Below are positions 9,168-18,363 of a DNA stretch of 64,000 bases, piece after piece. Position 1 is the first letter of the stretch. Every line of letters starts with the position of its first letter. The stretch covers positions 41,100-105,099 of the forward strand of contig NZ_NKJI01000020.1 of NCBI RefSeq assembly GCF_002277815.1, in the 5' to 3' direction. A program made the translations under genes and the position numbers. The notes under the pieces were generated by a model, which saw nothing but the letters and a program-made list of their open reading frames with translations, was not told the DNA's origin and searched no databases. The stretch comes from Pseudomonas sp. ERMR1:02. Lineage in GTDB: Bacteria > Pseudomonadota > Gammaproteobacteria > Pseudomonadales > Pseudomonadaceae.

Positions 9168-9284
9168 CTGTAGGAGCGATGCTTGCTCGCGATGGACGTC
9201 AACGATAACGCGCCCTGTCTGAATGATCGCGTTGCCCAAACGTTTTTCGTCGGAACGCCGCCCGGAGCCGGCTCGCTCCTACAG
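9168..9284. repeat. REP doublet (REPIN-like), copy A
   Basis: Two GTAGGAGC-type palindromic units in opposite orientation (CTGTAGGAGCGATGCTTGC... and ...CGGCTCGCTCCTACAG) enclose about 75 bases containing GATGGACGTCAACGATAACG. The whole unit recurs in inverted orientation at 18249-18363 with high identity. It lies in the intergenic space after cioB. Confidence 0.85.
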
Positions 9285-9386
9285 TGGAGCGAGTAAATCC
9301 GTGAAATCGGCGCCTCTGGTCGGCTTTCTTGAACGCGTGGTGAATCCGCCTTATCCACTCAGAAATACCTACACGATCAGGCAGTC

Positions 9387-9698
9387 ATGAACTCTTTCAA
9401 AAACCTGCTGACGCCCGCTCAAGAGCGAAGACTTCTTGCCCTGCAATCGTGGCATCGCGCATTCGAGAACAGGGCTCTGCGCATGAGCTGCCCAGATACC
9501 TATCATGAGGAGCTGCTTCGCCAGGCGGACGAGATGGATCGTCGAGGTATTGTTGATTGGGAGGAGTGGAGAGACCTGAGAGTCGAGGCGGATCAGGCTT
9601 ACTTGCGTGCCGTTGCGGGAGAGGACTACCACACCGTTGAACCTCGTAAAACGATGTGCGAAACGTCGATTCTATCGGCTGATTCGAACATTATTTAG
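9387..9698 (+). CDS. Small hypothetical protein
   Basis: This is a 103-residue, largely helical, charged protein without a signal or membrane segment. It begins MNSFKNLLTPAQERRLLALQ and contains DEMDRRGIVDWEEWRDLRVEADQAYLRAV. A short AGG precedes the ATG at 9387. It ends 16 bases before the start of the YbdK-type ligase, with which it is probably co-transcribed. I do not recognise the family. The codon pattern and helical periodicity support real coding, although the last 15 residues (KTMCETSILSADSNII) look less constrained and could follow a lost base. Confidence 0.55.
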   Translation: MNSFKNLLTPAQERRLLALQSWHRAFENRALRMSCPDTYHEELLRQADEMDRRGIVDWEEWRDLRVEADQAYLRAVAGEDYHTVEPRKTMCETSILSADSNII

Positions 9699-9714
9699 CG
9701 CGCACGGAGGAGCA

Positions 9715-10932
9715 ATGAACGACCAGCTGAGGTTCGGTATAGAAGAAGAGTATTTCATCACTAACCTTGTCACCCGACAGATGCCAGGCAAGCTACCCTG
9801 CGCGGTCAGTGACAAGTGTAAAGCTGCATTGGGCCAAAGCTTTGCGTACGAGATGTTCCAGAGTCAGATCGAAGTCGCTTCGCCTGTTTTTATGAGTCCT
9901 GCGCAAGCAGCGGATTATCTTGCTAACGCGCGTGGCACATTGCAGCGCGCTCTTCAGTCTTTTGGATTGGGTTTGCTTTGCGCCGGCAGTCATCCCTTGG
10001 CGGACTGGCGTATGCAACACGCCACAGAGCAGAATCATTTTCAGCAGCTGTTCACAGATTACCAGCGCGTGGCTCGACGGAGTCTGCTATCAGGGCTGCA
10101 CGTGCACGTGGAGATACCCCATCACGTGGATCGCATTCAGGTCATGAACGAGGTGCTCGCGTGGACACCCTTACTATTGGCCTTAAGTAGCTCGTCACCA
10201 TTTTGGGATGGTGGTGATAGCGGATTTGCGAGCTATCGCCAGACAGCCTGTGATGAATGGCCTCGGATGGGCGTTCCGGAATTTCTTGAGAATCAACGCG
10301 CCTATGACGCCTACGTCGCGTTTTTGATTTCAACGGGCTCGATGAAAACGCCAAGCGACTGCTGGTGGGGGGTAAGGCCCTCTGCCAGGTACCCGACCCT
10401 GGAATTGCGAATGACGGACGCATGTCCGCGTGTAGATGACGCTTTAAGCATTGCCTCTTTTTTCCGATTGATGATTGCCTACGCTATCGAGCAACGTCGT
10501 CCTGGCGCGGCCTACTCGCAGAAATCCAGATGGATACTCATGGAAAATCGTTGGAGAGCAAAAAGGTCTGGAGTCTGCGCCGCGTTCCTCGTTGAAGGTT
10601 TCGACCGGCCATTTACGATTGAACAATGGCTTTTCATGGCAGAGCAGATCTTGGGGGAAACCGCTCAAGCACTGGGTGTAGAGAGTGTATTTTCTCAGCT
10701 TCGGCGAATTGTCCGCGAGGGCTCCAGTGCAGAGCGACAACGTTATGTCTTCGACGAAGCCATAGGCAGCGGACGGAGCGTCCATGCAGCACTCTCACAA
10801 GTGGTTGATCATTTACTGAGGGAAACAGCGGATACGCATCGCGCAAGTACATCCGGTCACTCGCAGTATGAGAGTCATGTTCAGACGTCGACGGAGGCGC
10901 TCGAACCCCTATCTCAAGCGAAGACTTGCTGA
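9715..10932 (+). CDS. YbdK-type carboxylate-amine ligase (glutamate-cysteine ligase 2 fold)
   Basis: This 405-residue protein belongs to the GCS2/YbdK family of ATP-dependent carboxylate-amine ligases, which form an amide between a carboxylate and an amine. E. coli YbdK has only weak gamma-glutamyl-cysteine ligase activity and the physiological substrate is unknown. Family marks are FGIEEEYFIT at the N-terminus (metal-binding glutamates), SGLHVHVEIP and PTLELRMTDACPRVDDAL. The start at 9715 follows GGAGGAG; a longer frame from 9607 overlaps the upstream gene and lacks a ribosome site. The gene ends 12 bases from the convergent histidine kinase. YbdK-type enzymes in pseudomonads often sit among stress genes, which fits the neighbourhood. 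Confidence 0.85.
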   Translation: MNDQLRFGIEEEYFITNLVTRQMPGKLPCAVSDKCKAALGQSFAYEMFQSQIEVASPVFMSPAQAADYLANARGTLQRALQSFGLGLLCAGSHPLADWRMQHATEQNHFQQLFTDYQRVARRSLLSGLHVHVEIPHHVDRIQVMNEVLAWTPLLLALSSSSPFWDGGDSGFASYRQTACDEWPRMGVPEFLENQRAYDAYVAFLISTGSMKTPSDCWWGVRPSARYPTLELRMTDACPRVDDALSIASFFRLMIAYAIEQRRPGAAYSQKSRWILMENRWRAKRSGVCAAFLVEGFDRPFTIEQWLFMAEQILGETAQALGVESVFSQLRRIVREGSSAERQRYVFDEAIGSGRSVHAALSQVVDHLLRETADTHRASTSGHSQYESHVQTSTEALEPLSQAKTC

Positions 10933-10944
10933 GAATTTAGATAC

Positions 10945-12076
10945 TCATTCAAAAAGCTCAAGTTTAGGTACTCGTACAATAAAGGTTGTGCCGTGTCCTT
11001 GGTTCGAAATCACTTCAATGACGCCACCGTGCGATGCAACGATCTCTGAAGCGATGAATAGACCAAGGCCTAATCCTTCACTCGGCCCACGGTCGACAAT
11101 CGAGTGTTGGGAAAATCGACCCATTGGATTAAAAATGAAAGGCAAGACGTCGGTCGGGATAGGCTTCCCGCTGTTATGGACAGAGAAATAGCGGCCTCCT
11201 GTGAAATTTCCAGTTTCACCACGATAGGGTGCTGGGTATCGCCGTGTTGCACCGCGTTGCTAATGATATTAGAGAACACCTGCTCCATTCGTGCACCGTC
11301 AAATTCACCGCTTACCGGCGTTTTTTCTCGAAGAGAATATCGGTACTGGGATGAAACGCCCGGATCTCCTCTGTGATGTGCTCGCACAGAGGCAACAAAT
11401 CCAGGCGCTCTCTTTTTATTGGGATGCCCGGGCCCATTTGGCATCGTGTGAGATCCAACAGGTCACCGACAATCTGGCTAGCGCGCTTAACGCTGGTATA
11501 AATTTGGGAGGAGATTCTAGTTGCCTTGGTGCCAATCCCTTCCGAGCGTCGTAACACGTCTGCGCCGAGCAAAATTGCGCCCAGCGGGGTACGTAAATCA
11601 TGGCCCAGAATACCTAGAAAAATGTTGCGTGATGCCTCGACTGCGCGCGAGTAGCTAGCGATGGATTCTGCTAACGCTTGGTCAATCGCTTCATGAAATC
11701 GAGTCATGTCATCCAATTCAAGTGGAGTGCCAGTGACATGTTTCGACCACTGACTGAGGACACTTGTTCTGAGGGCACGATATTCGGAAACCATTTGATC
11801 TATGGTGAAACCTGCCATAAGTCGGGTAACCGCGTGGGTTTCTGCAGGCGTTTCTGAAACGCTCGCAGGGGCATTGCCCTGTGCCTTCGCCAGCTGCTCT
11901 TGCGCCGATTGTTTCGTTCGTAAATCGAGCACGATGGCATGAAGCATTTGTTCGGCATGATCACGTAGAGCTTCGGCATCCAGCGGTGCGCCAGGTGTAT
12001 CAATCGTTCGGGCAAAATCTTCCCAGGCCTGCAAGATTGGTTCAACGTTGTTGGTGATGAAGTCTGACAGTCGCAT
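10945..12076 (-). pseudogene. Sensor histidine kinase with RsbRD-like N-terminal domain (two one-base frameshifts)
   Basis: Restored, this is a 377-residue soluble kinase. The N-terminal 150 residues (DFITNNVEPILQAWEDFARTI... DDMTRFHEAIDQALAESI) are an RsbRD-like helical sensor domain. A HisKA domain with phospho-acceptor His in ILGHDLRTPLGAI follows, and the C-terminal HATPase has an N-box at FSNIISNAVQHG and a G-box at SEGLGLGLFIASEIV. Breaks lie near 11325 (a run of six A on the coding strand, after FEKK) and near 11170; one added base at each restores alignment to the intact paralogue at 18325-19479. The start at 12076 has AGGA upstream. No transmembrane segment is seen, so it is cytoplasmic. 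No partner response regulator is adjacent. Confidence 0.8.
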
Positions 12077-12203
12077 GCCGGTATTCCTGATCATGAAGGC
12101 GAATTCCAAACAGGAAAGAAACGGAAGCCGCAATGGTGAAGTAGAACACGGATACGCTGTATTGCGTCCTCACGGCTCCTTCTTAATGGTGGTTGACCGC
12201 ATA

Positions 12204-12761
12204 TCACCCCCCACTGACTTTCCAGTGTTTGACATCATCGGCGAACACCATCTGTTTCATTTCATGAGCAATGCCATAAGCCAAGGACTCATGTGCAGCG
12301 ATGACTTTTTCCTCCGCAGACAGGCAGTGGAAAATATCGAGTTTAGTCACTGCGTCAGCGGTTTCCACCGTGAAGATTTGTACATAGCGCGCAAGGTCAT
12401 TGTCGAGACTGGAAAGGTATTCTCGAAGCCGTTGATGGTCGACCGATTTCTGGCTGAAGTACCAGTTCATCGGATGAATCAAAAATCTGGCATGTGGTGA
12501 AGTAATTCGTCGACCTGCTGCCAGAAACATGATGACCCCCATCGACTCGATATTGCCGGCATTGATAGCACAAAGCGGTACTGGCAATGACTTCAGAAAG
12601 GTGTACAGCGTGAAGCCAAAACTGGTGCTACCTCCAGAGGTGGAGAGGTTCAGGAGCAGTGACGTGGCGCCTTGATCAATTGCCTCAAGACAGCAATCCC
12701 TAAAGCGCTCAGTCGTTGCCTGGTCGATTTGGCAGTGAAAATGCACGATGTGTTCAGTCAT
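12204..12761 (-). CDS. ClpP/crotonase-fold serine protease-like protein
   Basis: This 185-residue protein has the ClpP fold. NLSTSGGSTSFGFTLYTFLK corresponds to the ClpP oxyanion region, NIESMGVIMFLAAG carries the nucleophile serine, and RFLIHPMNWYFSQKS carries the catalytic histidine. LDIFHCLSAEE, near the C-terminus, may supply the aspartate. Relative to housekeeping ClpP it lacks a propeptide and diverges strongly at the N-terminus, so it may not dock with ClpX or ClpA. It starts at 12761 behind GGAGG. It lies between a sensor kinase and a KGG-repeat stress protein, suggesting a stress or envelope proteostasis role. Activity and partners cannot be decided from sequence alone. Confidence 0.75.
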   Translation of the reverse strand: MTEHIVHFHCQIDQATTERFRDCCLEAIDQGATSLLLNLSTSGGSTSFGFTLYTFLKSLPVPLCAINAGNIESMGVIMFLAAGRRITSPHARFLIHPMNWYFSQKSVDHQRLREYLSSLDNDLARYVQIFTVETADAVTKLDIFHCLSAEEKVIAAHESLAYGIAHEMKQMVFADDVKHWKVSGG

Positions 12762-13025
12762 CGACTGACCTCCTGAGGGTGATGCGTGGAGGGCTCATGA
12801 ATTGTTCAGTCTAGTAAATATCGCCCATTGGATCTGAAAAAAACCGGTGTAAGGTGCCATTGGTGGGCGGAAAAGCCGCTAGTCGAATGCCCATGTTTTC
12901 CACGGAACCAATTATCAAAATCCGCTCGTCGCAAGCTCGATGCATTCTTTCAAACTTTCTATTTTCTACGTCCTCCGAATTAGACGAGCCCAGTGCTCGT
13001 GCTAACCATGTAGAGGTGAAGAGAA

Positions 13026-13454
13026 ATGGACAATAAAGGAACCAACAATCCAGGCAATTTTGCTAATGATCGGGACAAGGCATCCGAAGCAGGCAAGAAA
13101 GGAGGAGAAGCATCGGGTGGAAACTTTGCCAACGATCCACAACGAGCCTCTGAGGCAGGCAAAAAAGGTGGTCAGGCTTCGGGTGGACAACAATCCCAGG
13201 GTTCTGATCGCATGGCCGGCGGTGGGCAGGGTAATCGCGGCGGCGAATTCGCCGAGGATAAAGAAGATACCTCTAAACCAGGTCAAAAAGGCGGTCAGGC
13301 TTCAGGCGGGCAGCAACCCAATAAGTCCGATCAATCTACCAGCGGCGGACAAGGAAGTGGCCGCAGCACCAATGTTGCCGATGAGCGTAATAAGTCCTCT
13401 GAAATGGGAGGTAAGGATGATGGGATGAGCGGTGGTGGAGGACGCAAATCCTGA
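13026..13454 (+). CDS. KGG-repeat general stress protein
   Basis: This 142-residue, glycine-rich, hydrophilic protein carries repeated KGG (Con-10/YciG-type) motifs: ASEAGKKGGEASGGNFAND, ASEAGKKGGQASGGQQ and TSKPGQKGGQASGGQQ. It has essentially no hydrophobic core and should be intrinsically disordered. Family members are induced in stationary phase and by osmotic or desiccation stress in bacteria, and during conidiation in fungi; the molecular role is unproven. GAGGTGAAGAG precedes the ATG. A terminator-like hairpin follows at once (13471-13497), so it is probably a monocistronic gene. It is divergent from the ClpP-like gene across about 260 bases. Confidence 0.85.
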   Translation: MDNKGTNNPGNFANDRDKASEAGKKGGEASGGNFANDPQRASEAGKKGGQASGGQQSQGSDRMAGGGQGNRGGEFAEDKEDTSKPGQKGGQASGGQQPNKSDQSTSGGQGSGRSTNVADERNKSSEMGGKDDGMSGGGGRKS

Positions 13455-13470
13455 TGTGGTGTGATTCTCA

Positions 13471-13497
13471 TCAAGCCCCGACTCTATCGGGGCTTGA
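13471..13497 (+). terminator. Terminator-like hairpin after the KGG gene
   Basis: CAAGCCCCGA and TCGGGGCTTG form a 10-bp perfect stem with a short CTCTA loop, extended by flanking A-T pairs. It lies 17 bases after the KGG stop codon. The U-tract is poor, so efficiency is uncertain. Confidence 0.6.
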
Positions 13498-13527
13498 TTC
13501 AACAGTACCCTTTCTCTGGGACTGTGA

Positions 13528-13950
13528 TTTTTTGATATCAATTCGAATCCGGACGGTCACAAGGTCATCGGCAGGCTAAAAGCTTATCGACAATCCGGCA
13601 CCAGGTTCGGCTCCCCCTGTGCCATTGCTATCAATAGGAGCTATGACGAGGAAGCGCTCCATGTATTCTCAATATTCTTCTGCCCAGTTGATGGCCTGTC
13701 GCTGCATTGCGATAGACCAGAACAAAGACTATTCGAAGAAGCCAATGCAATCAGTCGCTGCGCGTTTGACATGCTCGATCAACCCGACTTTGACAGCGAA
13801 AAATTTCACCAATATTTGCAGCTTCGCGCAAAAGCTGAGGTCTTGTTTCGTGAGGCACTGGATCATTTCTCTCTATTGAATGAGCACTTTCCTCCGCTTC
13901 CGAAACGTTCCTCGGCAACTTACTCACCGCTTGACCTGCCTTATAAGTAA
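13528..13950 (+). CDS. Hypothetical protein without a conventional start codon
   Basis: A frame open from 13528 to a TAA at 13950 has coherent coding character in its second half: RLFEEANAISRCAFDMLDQP, HQYLQLRAKAEVLFREALDH and SSATYSPLDLPYK. It is rich in helix-forming residues and uses codons like its neighbours. There is no ATG, GTG or TTG in this frame before the well-conserved-looking part, so the true start may lie in another frame. An ATG at 13661, one frame away, is a candidate if a base has been lost. I do not recognise the family. It precedes the CheB-CheR hybrid gene on the same strand by 115 bases. Confidence 0.4.
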   Translation, partial: FFDINSNPDGHKVIGRLKAYRQSGTRFGSPCAIAINRSYDEEALHVFSIFFCPVDGLSLHCDRPEQRLFEEANAISRCAFDMLDQPDFDSEKFHQYLQLRAKAEVLFREALDHFSLLNEHFPPLPKRSSATYSPLDLPYK

Positions 13951-14065
13951 AGCGAATGAGCGCGTTTTCGATTTTTGATATCGCCCATAGGCATCCCGAC
14001 GGCCCTATACTGAAGAATAACTTTCGCAAGGGTGGTTCGCAGCCAGTGCCGTACGAGAATCTACG

Positions 14066-17000
14066 ATGAAAACGACTTTGAAACGCCCATCCTCGCTCCC
14101 CGAGCGCGAAGGCGTGATACCTAGCCACCTTCCTTTTCCCGTGGTGGGAATCGGTGCATCCGCTGGCGGCATAGGTGCACTCAAGTCGTTTTTCGAGCAA
14201 ATGCCCGGCGATAGTGGCATGGCGTTCGTCATTGTTTTGCATCTTTCACCCAACCACGAAAGCGTGGCTGACCAGATCATTCAGGACTCTACGCCGATGC
14301 CGGTGCACCAGGTCAACGAAACCTGCGCCATCGAGAGAAATAATGTTTATGTGATATCGCCTGCCAGCCAATTATCCATGAATGATGGTTACTTGCGGGT
14401 CATCAATACCCCTAGACCGCTGGGAAATCATATAGCCATCGACTTGTTCTTCCGGGACCTGGCGGACGTGCACAAGGAATACGCGTTCTGCATCGTGCTC
14501 TCCGGCACTGGCAGTGATGGCGCGGTAGGCCTGTCGCGAATCAAGGAGCAGGGCGGGGTAACCATTGTACAGGCGCCCTCCGATGCCGAATTCGATGGCA
14601 TGCCTCAGGCTGCCATTGCAACGCATTTGGTGGATGTTGTACTGCCGGTCGCCGAGATTCCCTTGAAGTTGATTGAATTGTGGCGCAATTCCCAAAAAAT
14701 AAACTGCCGCCCGCCCACGACATGCAATTGGCTGCCAACGCTCCAGAGCGCGAGCGGTTGGCTGCCGAGCAGACCCTGCAGGATATCTTGCTGCTGCTGA
14801 GAACCCGTACGGGTCATGACTTCAAGCATTACAAGCGCGCCACCGTGCTGCGGCGTATCGAACGTCGCATGCAAGTGACCGCGCAATCGGATCTGCCGGC
14901 TTACTTCAACTACCTTGAAACCATCCGAAGAGGCCAACGACCTGCTTGGCGATATGCTGATCGGCGTGACCAACTTTTTTCGCGACCGCGAAGCGTTCGA
15001 GGCGCTGGAACGTCACGTCCTGTCAGCTTTGATGGGCAGTGGGCTGGAAAAGCCCAAGCGTGACGAAGTGCGCATCTGGTCTGCCGGCTGTTCCACAGGC
15101 GAAGAAGCCTACAGCCTGGCCATCCTGTGCACCGAACATCAGAAACTCGAAACCAACCCCGTCAAGGTGCAGGTGTTCGCCACCGACATCGACGAGCGAG
15201 CGATTGCCACCGGGCGCGCCGGGCAATATCCCGAGGCCATCCTCACCGATGTGCCACCGACCCGGCTGCGCCAGTACTTCGTTAAAGACGCCCAGCAATA
15301 TAAGGTTCGTAAGGAGATTCGCGAAAAATCCTCTTTGCCAAGCACAGCCTGCTGTCCGATCCGCCATTTTCTCAGATCGACCTGATCGTCTGCCGCAACT
15401 TGCTCATCTATCTGGAGCGCGATATCCAGCGCGAGATCCTGCAGATGTTCCACTTCGCCCTGCGTCCGGTGGCTACCTGTTCATGGGCTCCTCCGAGTCC
15501 GCTGACGCCTGCCCTGAGCTGTTCACCCCTGTGGACAAGCGCAACCGTATTTTCCGCGCCAAGACTGGAGGCGTTGGTCGTCGTGCGCCCACCATGCCGC
15601 GTGTCGGTTTCAACTCGTACAATATGTCGATCCCGCCTCCGCTGGCCCAAGTGCAGCACAAAATCGCTTACGCCGATATTCATCAGCGCGCACTTGAGCA
15701 CCGCTTGCCGCCGAGCATGATTGTTGATGCCAATGCTGACATCCTGCACATGAATGAAGGTGCGGGCCGCTTCCTGCGGTATGTAGCCGGCGAGATGAGC
15801 CGCAACTTGCTGACGTTGGTAATGCCGCAATTGCGGTTGGAGCTGCGCACTACATTGTTCCAGGCGCAGCAGAGCGGTAAGGCAATCATGTCCAGGAAGA
15901 TACGGGTGCAAGACCCCGCGGGTGATTACCTAGTGGATATCATGGCTCAACCGTACAAGGACGAAGCGACCGAGCAGGATGTGCGCCTGATTGTGTTCGA
16001 GGTTTCGCATTTTGATCCAGACGCGTCCCTCAACGGCCTGAACTTCCAGACAGAGAACCAGGTGCTCGATAGCCTGGAAAACGAGTTGCAGCGCACCAAA
16101 CTGCATCTTCAGGAGACTATCGAGCACTCGGAAATTTCAAGTGAGGAGCTGAAAGCTTCAAATGAAGAAATGCAGGCCATTAACGAGGAACTGCGTTCAG
16201 CCTCTGAAGAGCTCGAAACCAGCAAGGAAGAGTTGCAGTCAATCAACGAAGAGTTGCTGACCGTTAACTACGAGCTCAAACCAAGGTCGAGGAAACCGAC
16301 AAGATCAACGATTACCTCGCCAACCTGATCGCCTCCACCGATATCGCCACGGTGTTCGTCGACCGCAACATGCATATCCGCTGGTTCACCCCACGAGCCA
16401 CCGACATCTTTAGCATGCTGCCGCTGGACACCGGTCGGTCGCTGCTGGACATCACCCACCGCCTGAATTATCCGCAGCTCGCCGACGACGCAACGTCGGT
16501 GTTCGAATCCCTGAACATGATGGAGCGGGAAGTCAGTAGCAGTGACCGCGCTGGTACATCGCCCGCCTGTTGCCGTACCGCTCTAGCGAGAGTCACATCG
16601 ATGGCACGGTATTGACCTTCATCGACATCACCAAGCGTCGTGAAGCCGAGGACGACCTTCGCGCGGGCCAGGAGCGTATGCGACTGGTTGCGGAAAGCAC
16701 CCATGACTTCGCCATTATTATCCTTGACGAGCAAGGCCTGATCACCGACTGGAATACGGGTGCAGAGCTGGTTTACGGTTACACCAGCGCGGAAGTGGTC
16801 GGTGCTTATTACGACTTGATCTTTTCGCCCGAGGATCGCAGCGCCGGGATACCTGAAAACGAATTGCGCGCAGCCCGAGAGCACGGTCGCGGCGAAGATG
16901 AGCGCTGGCATGTGCGCAAGGATGGCAGTCGTTTCTTCGCCAGCGGGGAAATCACGTTACTGCGCACAGAGGCGGTCATGGGCTACGTGAAGATCGCGCG

Positions 17001-18192
17001 CGACCTGACTGGCCACAAACGCCTGCATGAAGAACAGAGTAAGAGACTGGCGGAAAACCAGGTCAGCAGCCACATGAAGGACGAATTCTTCGCCGTCATG
17101 TCTCACGAGCTCAAGCACCCGCTCAATCTGATCCAGCTTAACGCCGAGATCCTGCGACGCCTGCCGGCGATCCGCAGCGTTGAAAAGGCGAGCAAGGCGG
17201 TCAACACGATCAGTGATGCGGTCGCCAGTCAGGCGCGCATTATCGATGACTTGCTCGATGTAGCGCGCATACGTACCGGCAAATTGAAGCTCAAGACGTG
17301 CCTGCTCGACCTGACGACCATGCTTCGGGAAATTCATGACCTGGCTAGCGAAGAGTATCCAGCCGTCGAGCTGACTCTGCAGCTTCCCTCATCAGACTCC
17401 GCTCCAATGATCGTTGATGGCGATTCCACACGGCTGGAACAGGTGATCTGGAATCTGCTGCACAACGCACTGAAGTTCAGCCCGACGAATGCCAAGATCA
17501 AAATGATACTTAGCAGGGCGGGGGACAGTGCTCAAGTGGACATTGTCGACAACGGGATCGGCCTGTCGCCCAGCGATATCGAGCACGTGTTCGACCTTTT
17601 TAGTCAGGCTGCGCCTAAAGTAGCTACCGTCCAGCGCGACGGCCTCGGCATCGGCCTGTCGCTGGTTCGTCAGTTGGTGCAGGCTCATAGTGGCTCGGTC
17701 AACGCCCGCTCGGCCGGACTGGGCCACGGTTGCACCTTCACCGTGCTGTTACCGATTTCCGACCGGGCGCTTGATATCGACGGGAATGACGAAATCCAGC
17801 AAAGCGGTCGTCTCAAGGGGTTGAAAGTGCTGGTGGTCGATGACTCTCCGGAAATCCTGGAGGTCATGCGAATGTTGCTCGAAATGGAAAATGCGTTAGT
17901 CAATACTTTCAGCGATCCTCTGCTGGCGTTGAAGAACGCTACAGACGAGCACTATGACGTGATCCTCTCGGACATCGGCATGCCAGAGATGAATGGCCAC
18001 GAACTCATCCAGTCATTGCGACAAACCAAGCTACACAAGTACACGCCGGCGATTGCGCTCACAGGCTATGGCATTGACCATGACCCGCATCAAGTCAAGG
18101 ATTCCGGTTTCGACCGTCACATGACCAAGCCAGTGCAGTACGAGGAGTTGATTGAAACAATTGAAACCCTGTGCAGCAGTATGTTGGAGTGA
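14066..18192 (+). pseudogene. CheB-CheR-PAS-histidine kinase-receiver hybrid signalling protein (frameshifted)
   Basis: Restored, this is about 1377 residues. In order it has: a CheB methylesterase domain (VVGIGASAGGIGALKSFF with the nucleophile serine, IVLSGTGSDGAVGL with the aspartate); a CheR methyltransferase domain (LLGDMLIGVTNFFRD, IWSAGCSTGEEAYSLAI for SAM binding, FATDIDERAI); a long coiled coil (EELKASNEEMQAINEELRSA); two PAS domains; a HisKA domain with the phospho-acceptor in VMSHELKHPLNLI; a HATPase (DNGIGLSPSDIEHVFDLF); and a C-terminal receiver with phospho-acceptor Asp in VILSDIGMPEMNG. Breaks lie near 14695, 14925 (two bases), 15325, 15468, 16280 and 16550, each repaired by adding bases. 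Chemotaxis-type proteins are not adjacent; a role in stress or biofilm signalling is inference. Confidence 0.85.
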
Positions 18193-18248
18193 AGTGCCAT
18201 TGGCTTGCAGGTAAAAAACGACCTGATTTCCTGGATGTACTCGCACCA

Positions 18249-18363
18249 CTGTAGGAGCGAGCCGGCTCCGGGCGGCGTTCCGACGAAAAACGTCCAGACA
18301 ACGCGATCATCCAGACAGGGCGCGTTATCGTTGACGTCCATCGCGAGCAGGCTCGCTCCTACA
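18249..18363. repeat. REP doublet (REPIN-like), copy B, inverted relative to copy A
   Basis: CTGTAGGAGCGAGCCGGCTC at one end and GCAGGCTCGCTCCTAC at the other enclose the same internal sequence as 9168-9284 in reverse orientation. Its right half overlaps the 3' end of the minus-strand histidine kinase gene and encodes that protein's last residues. Confidence 0.85.
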
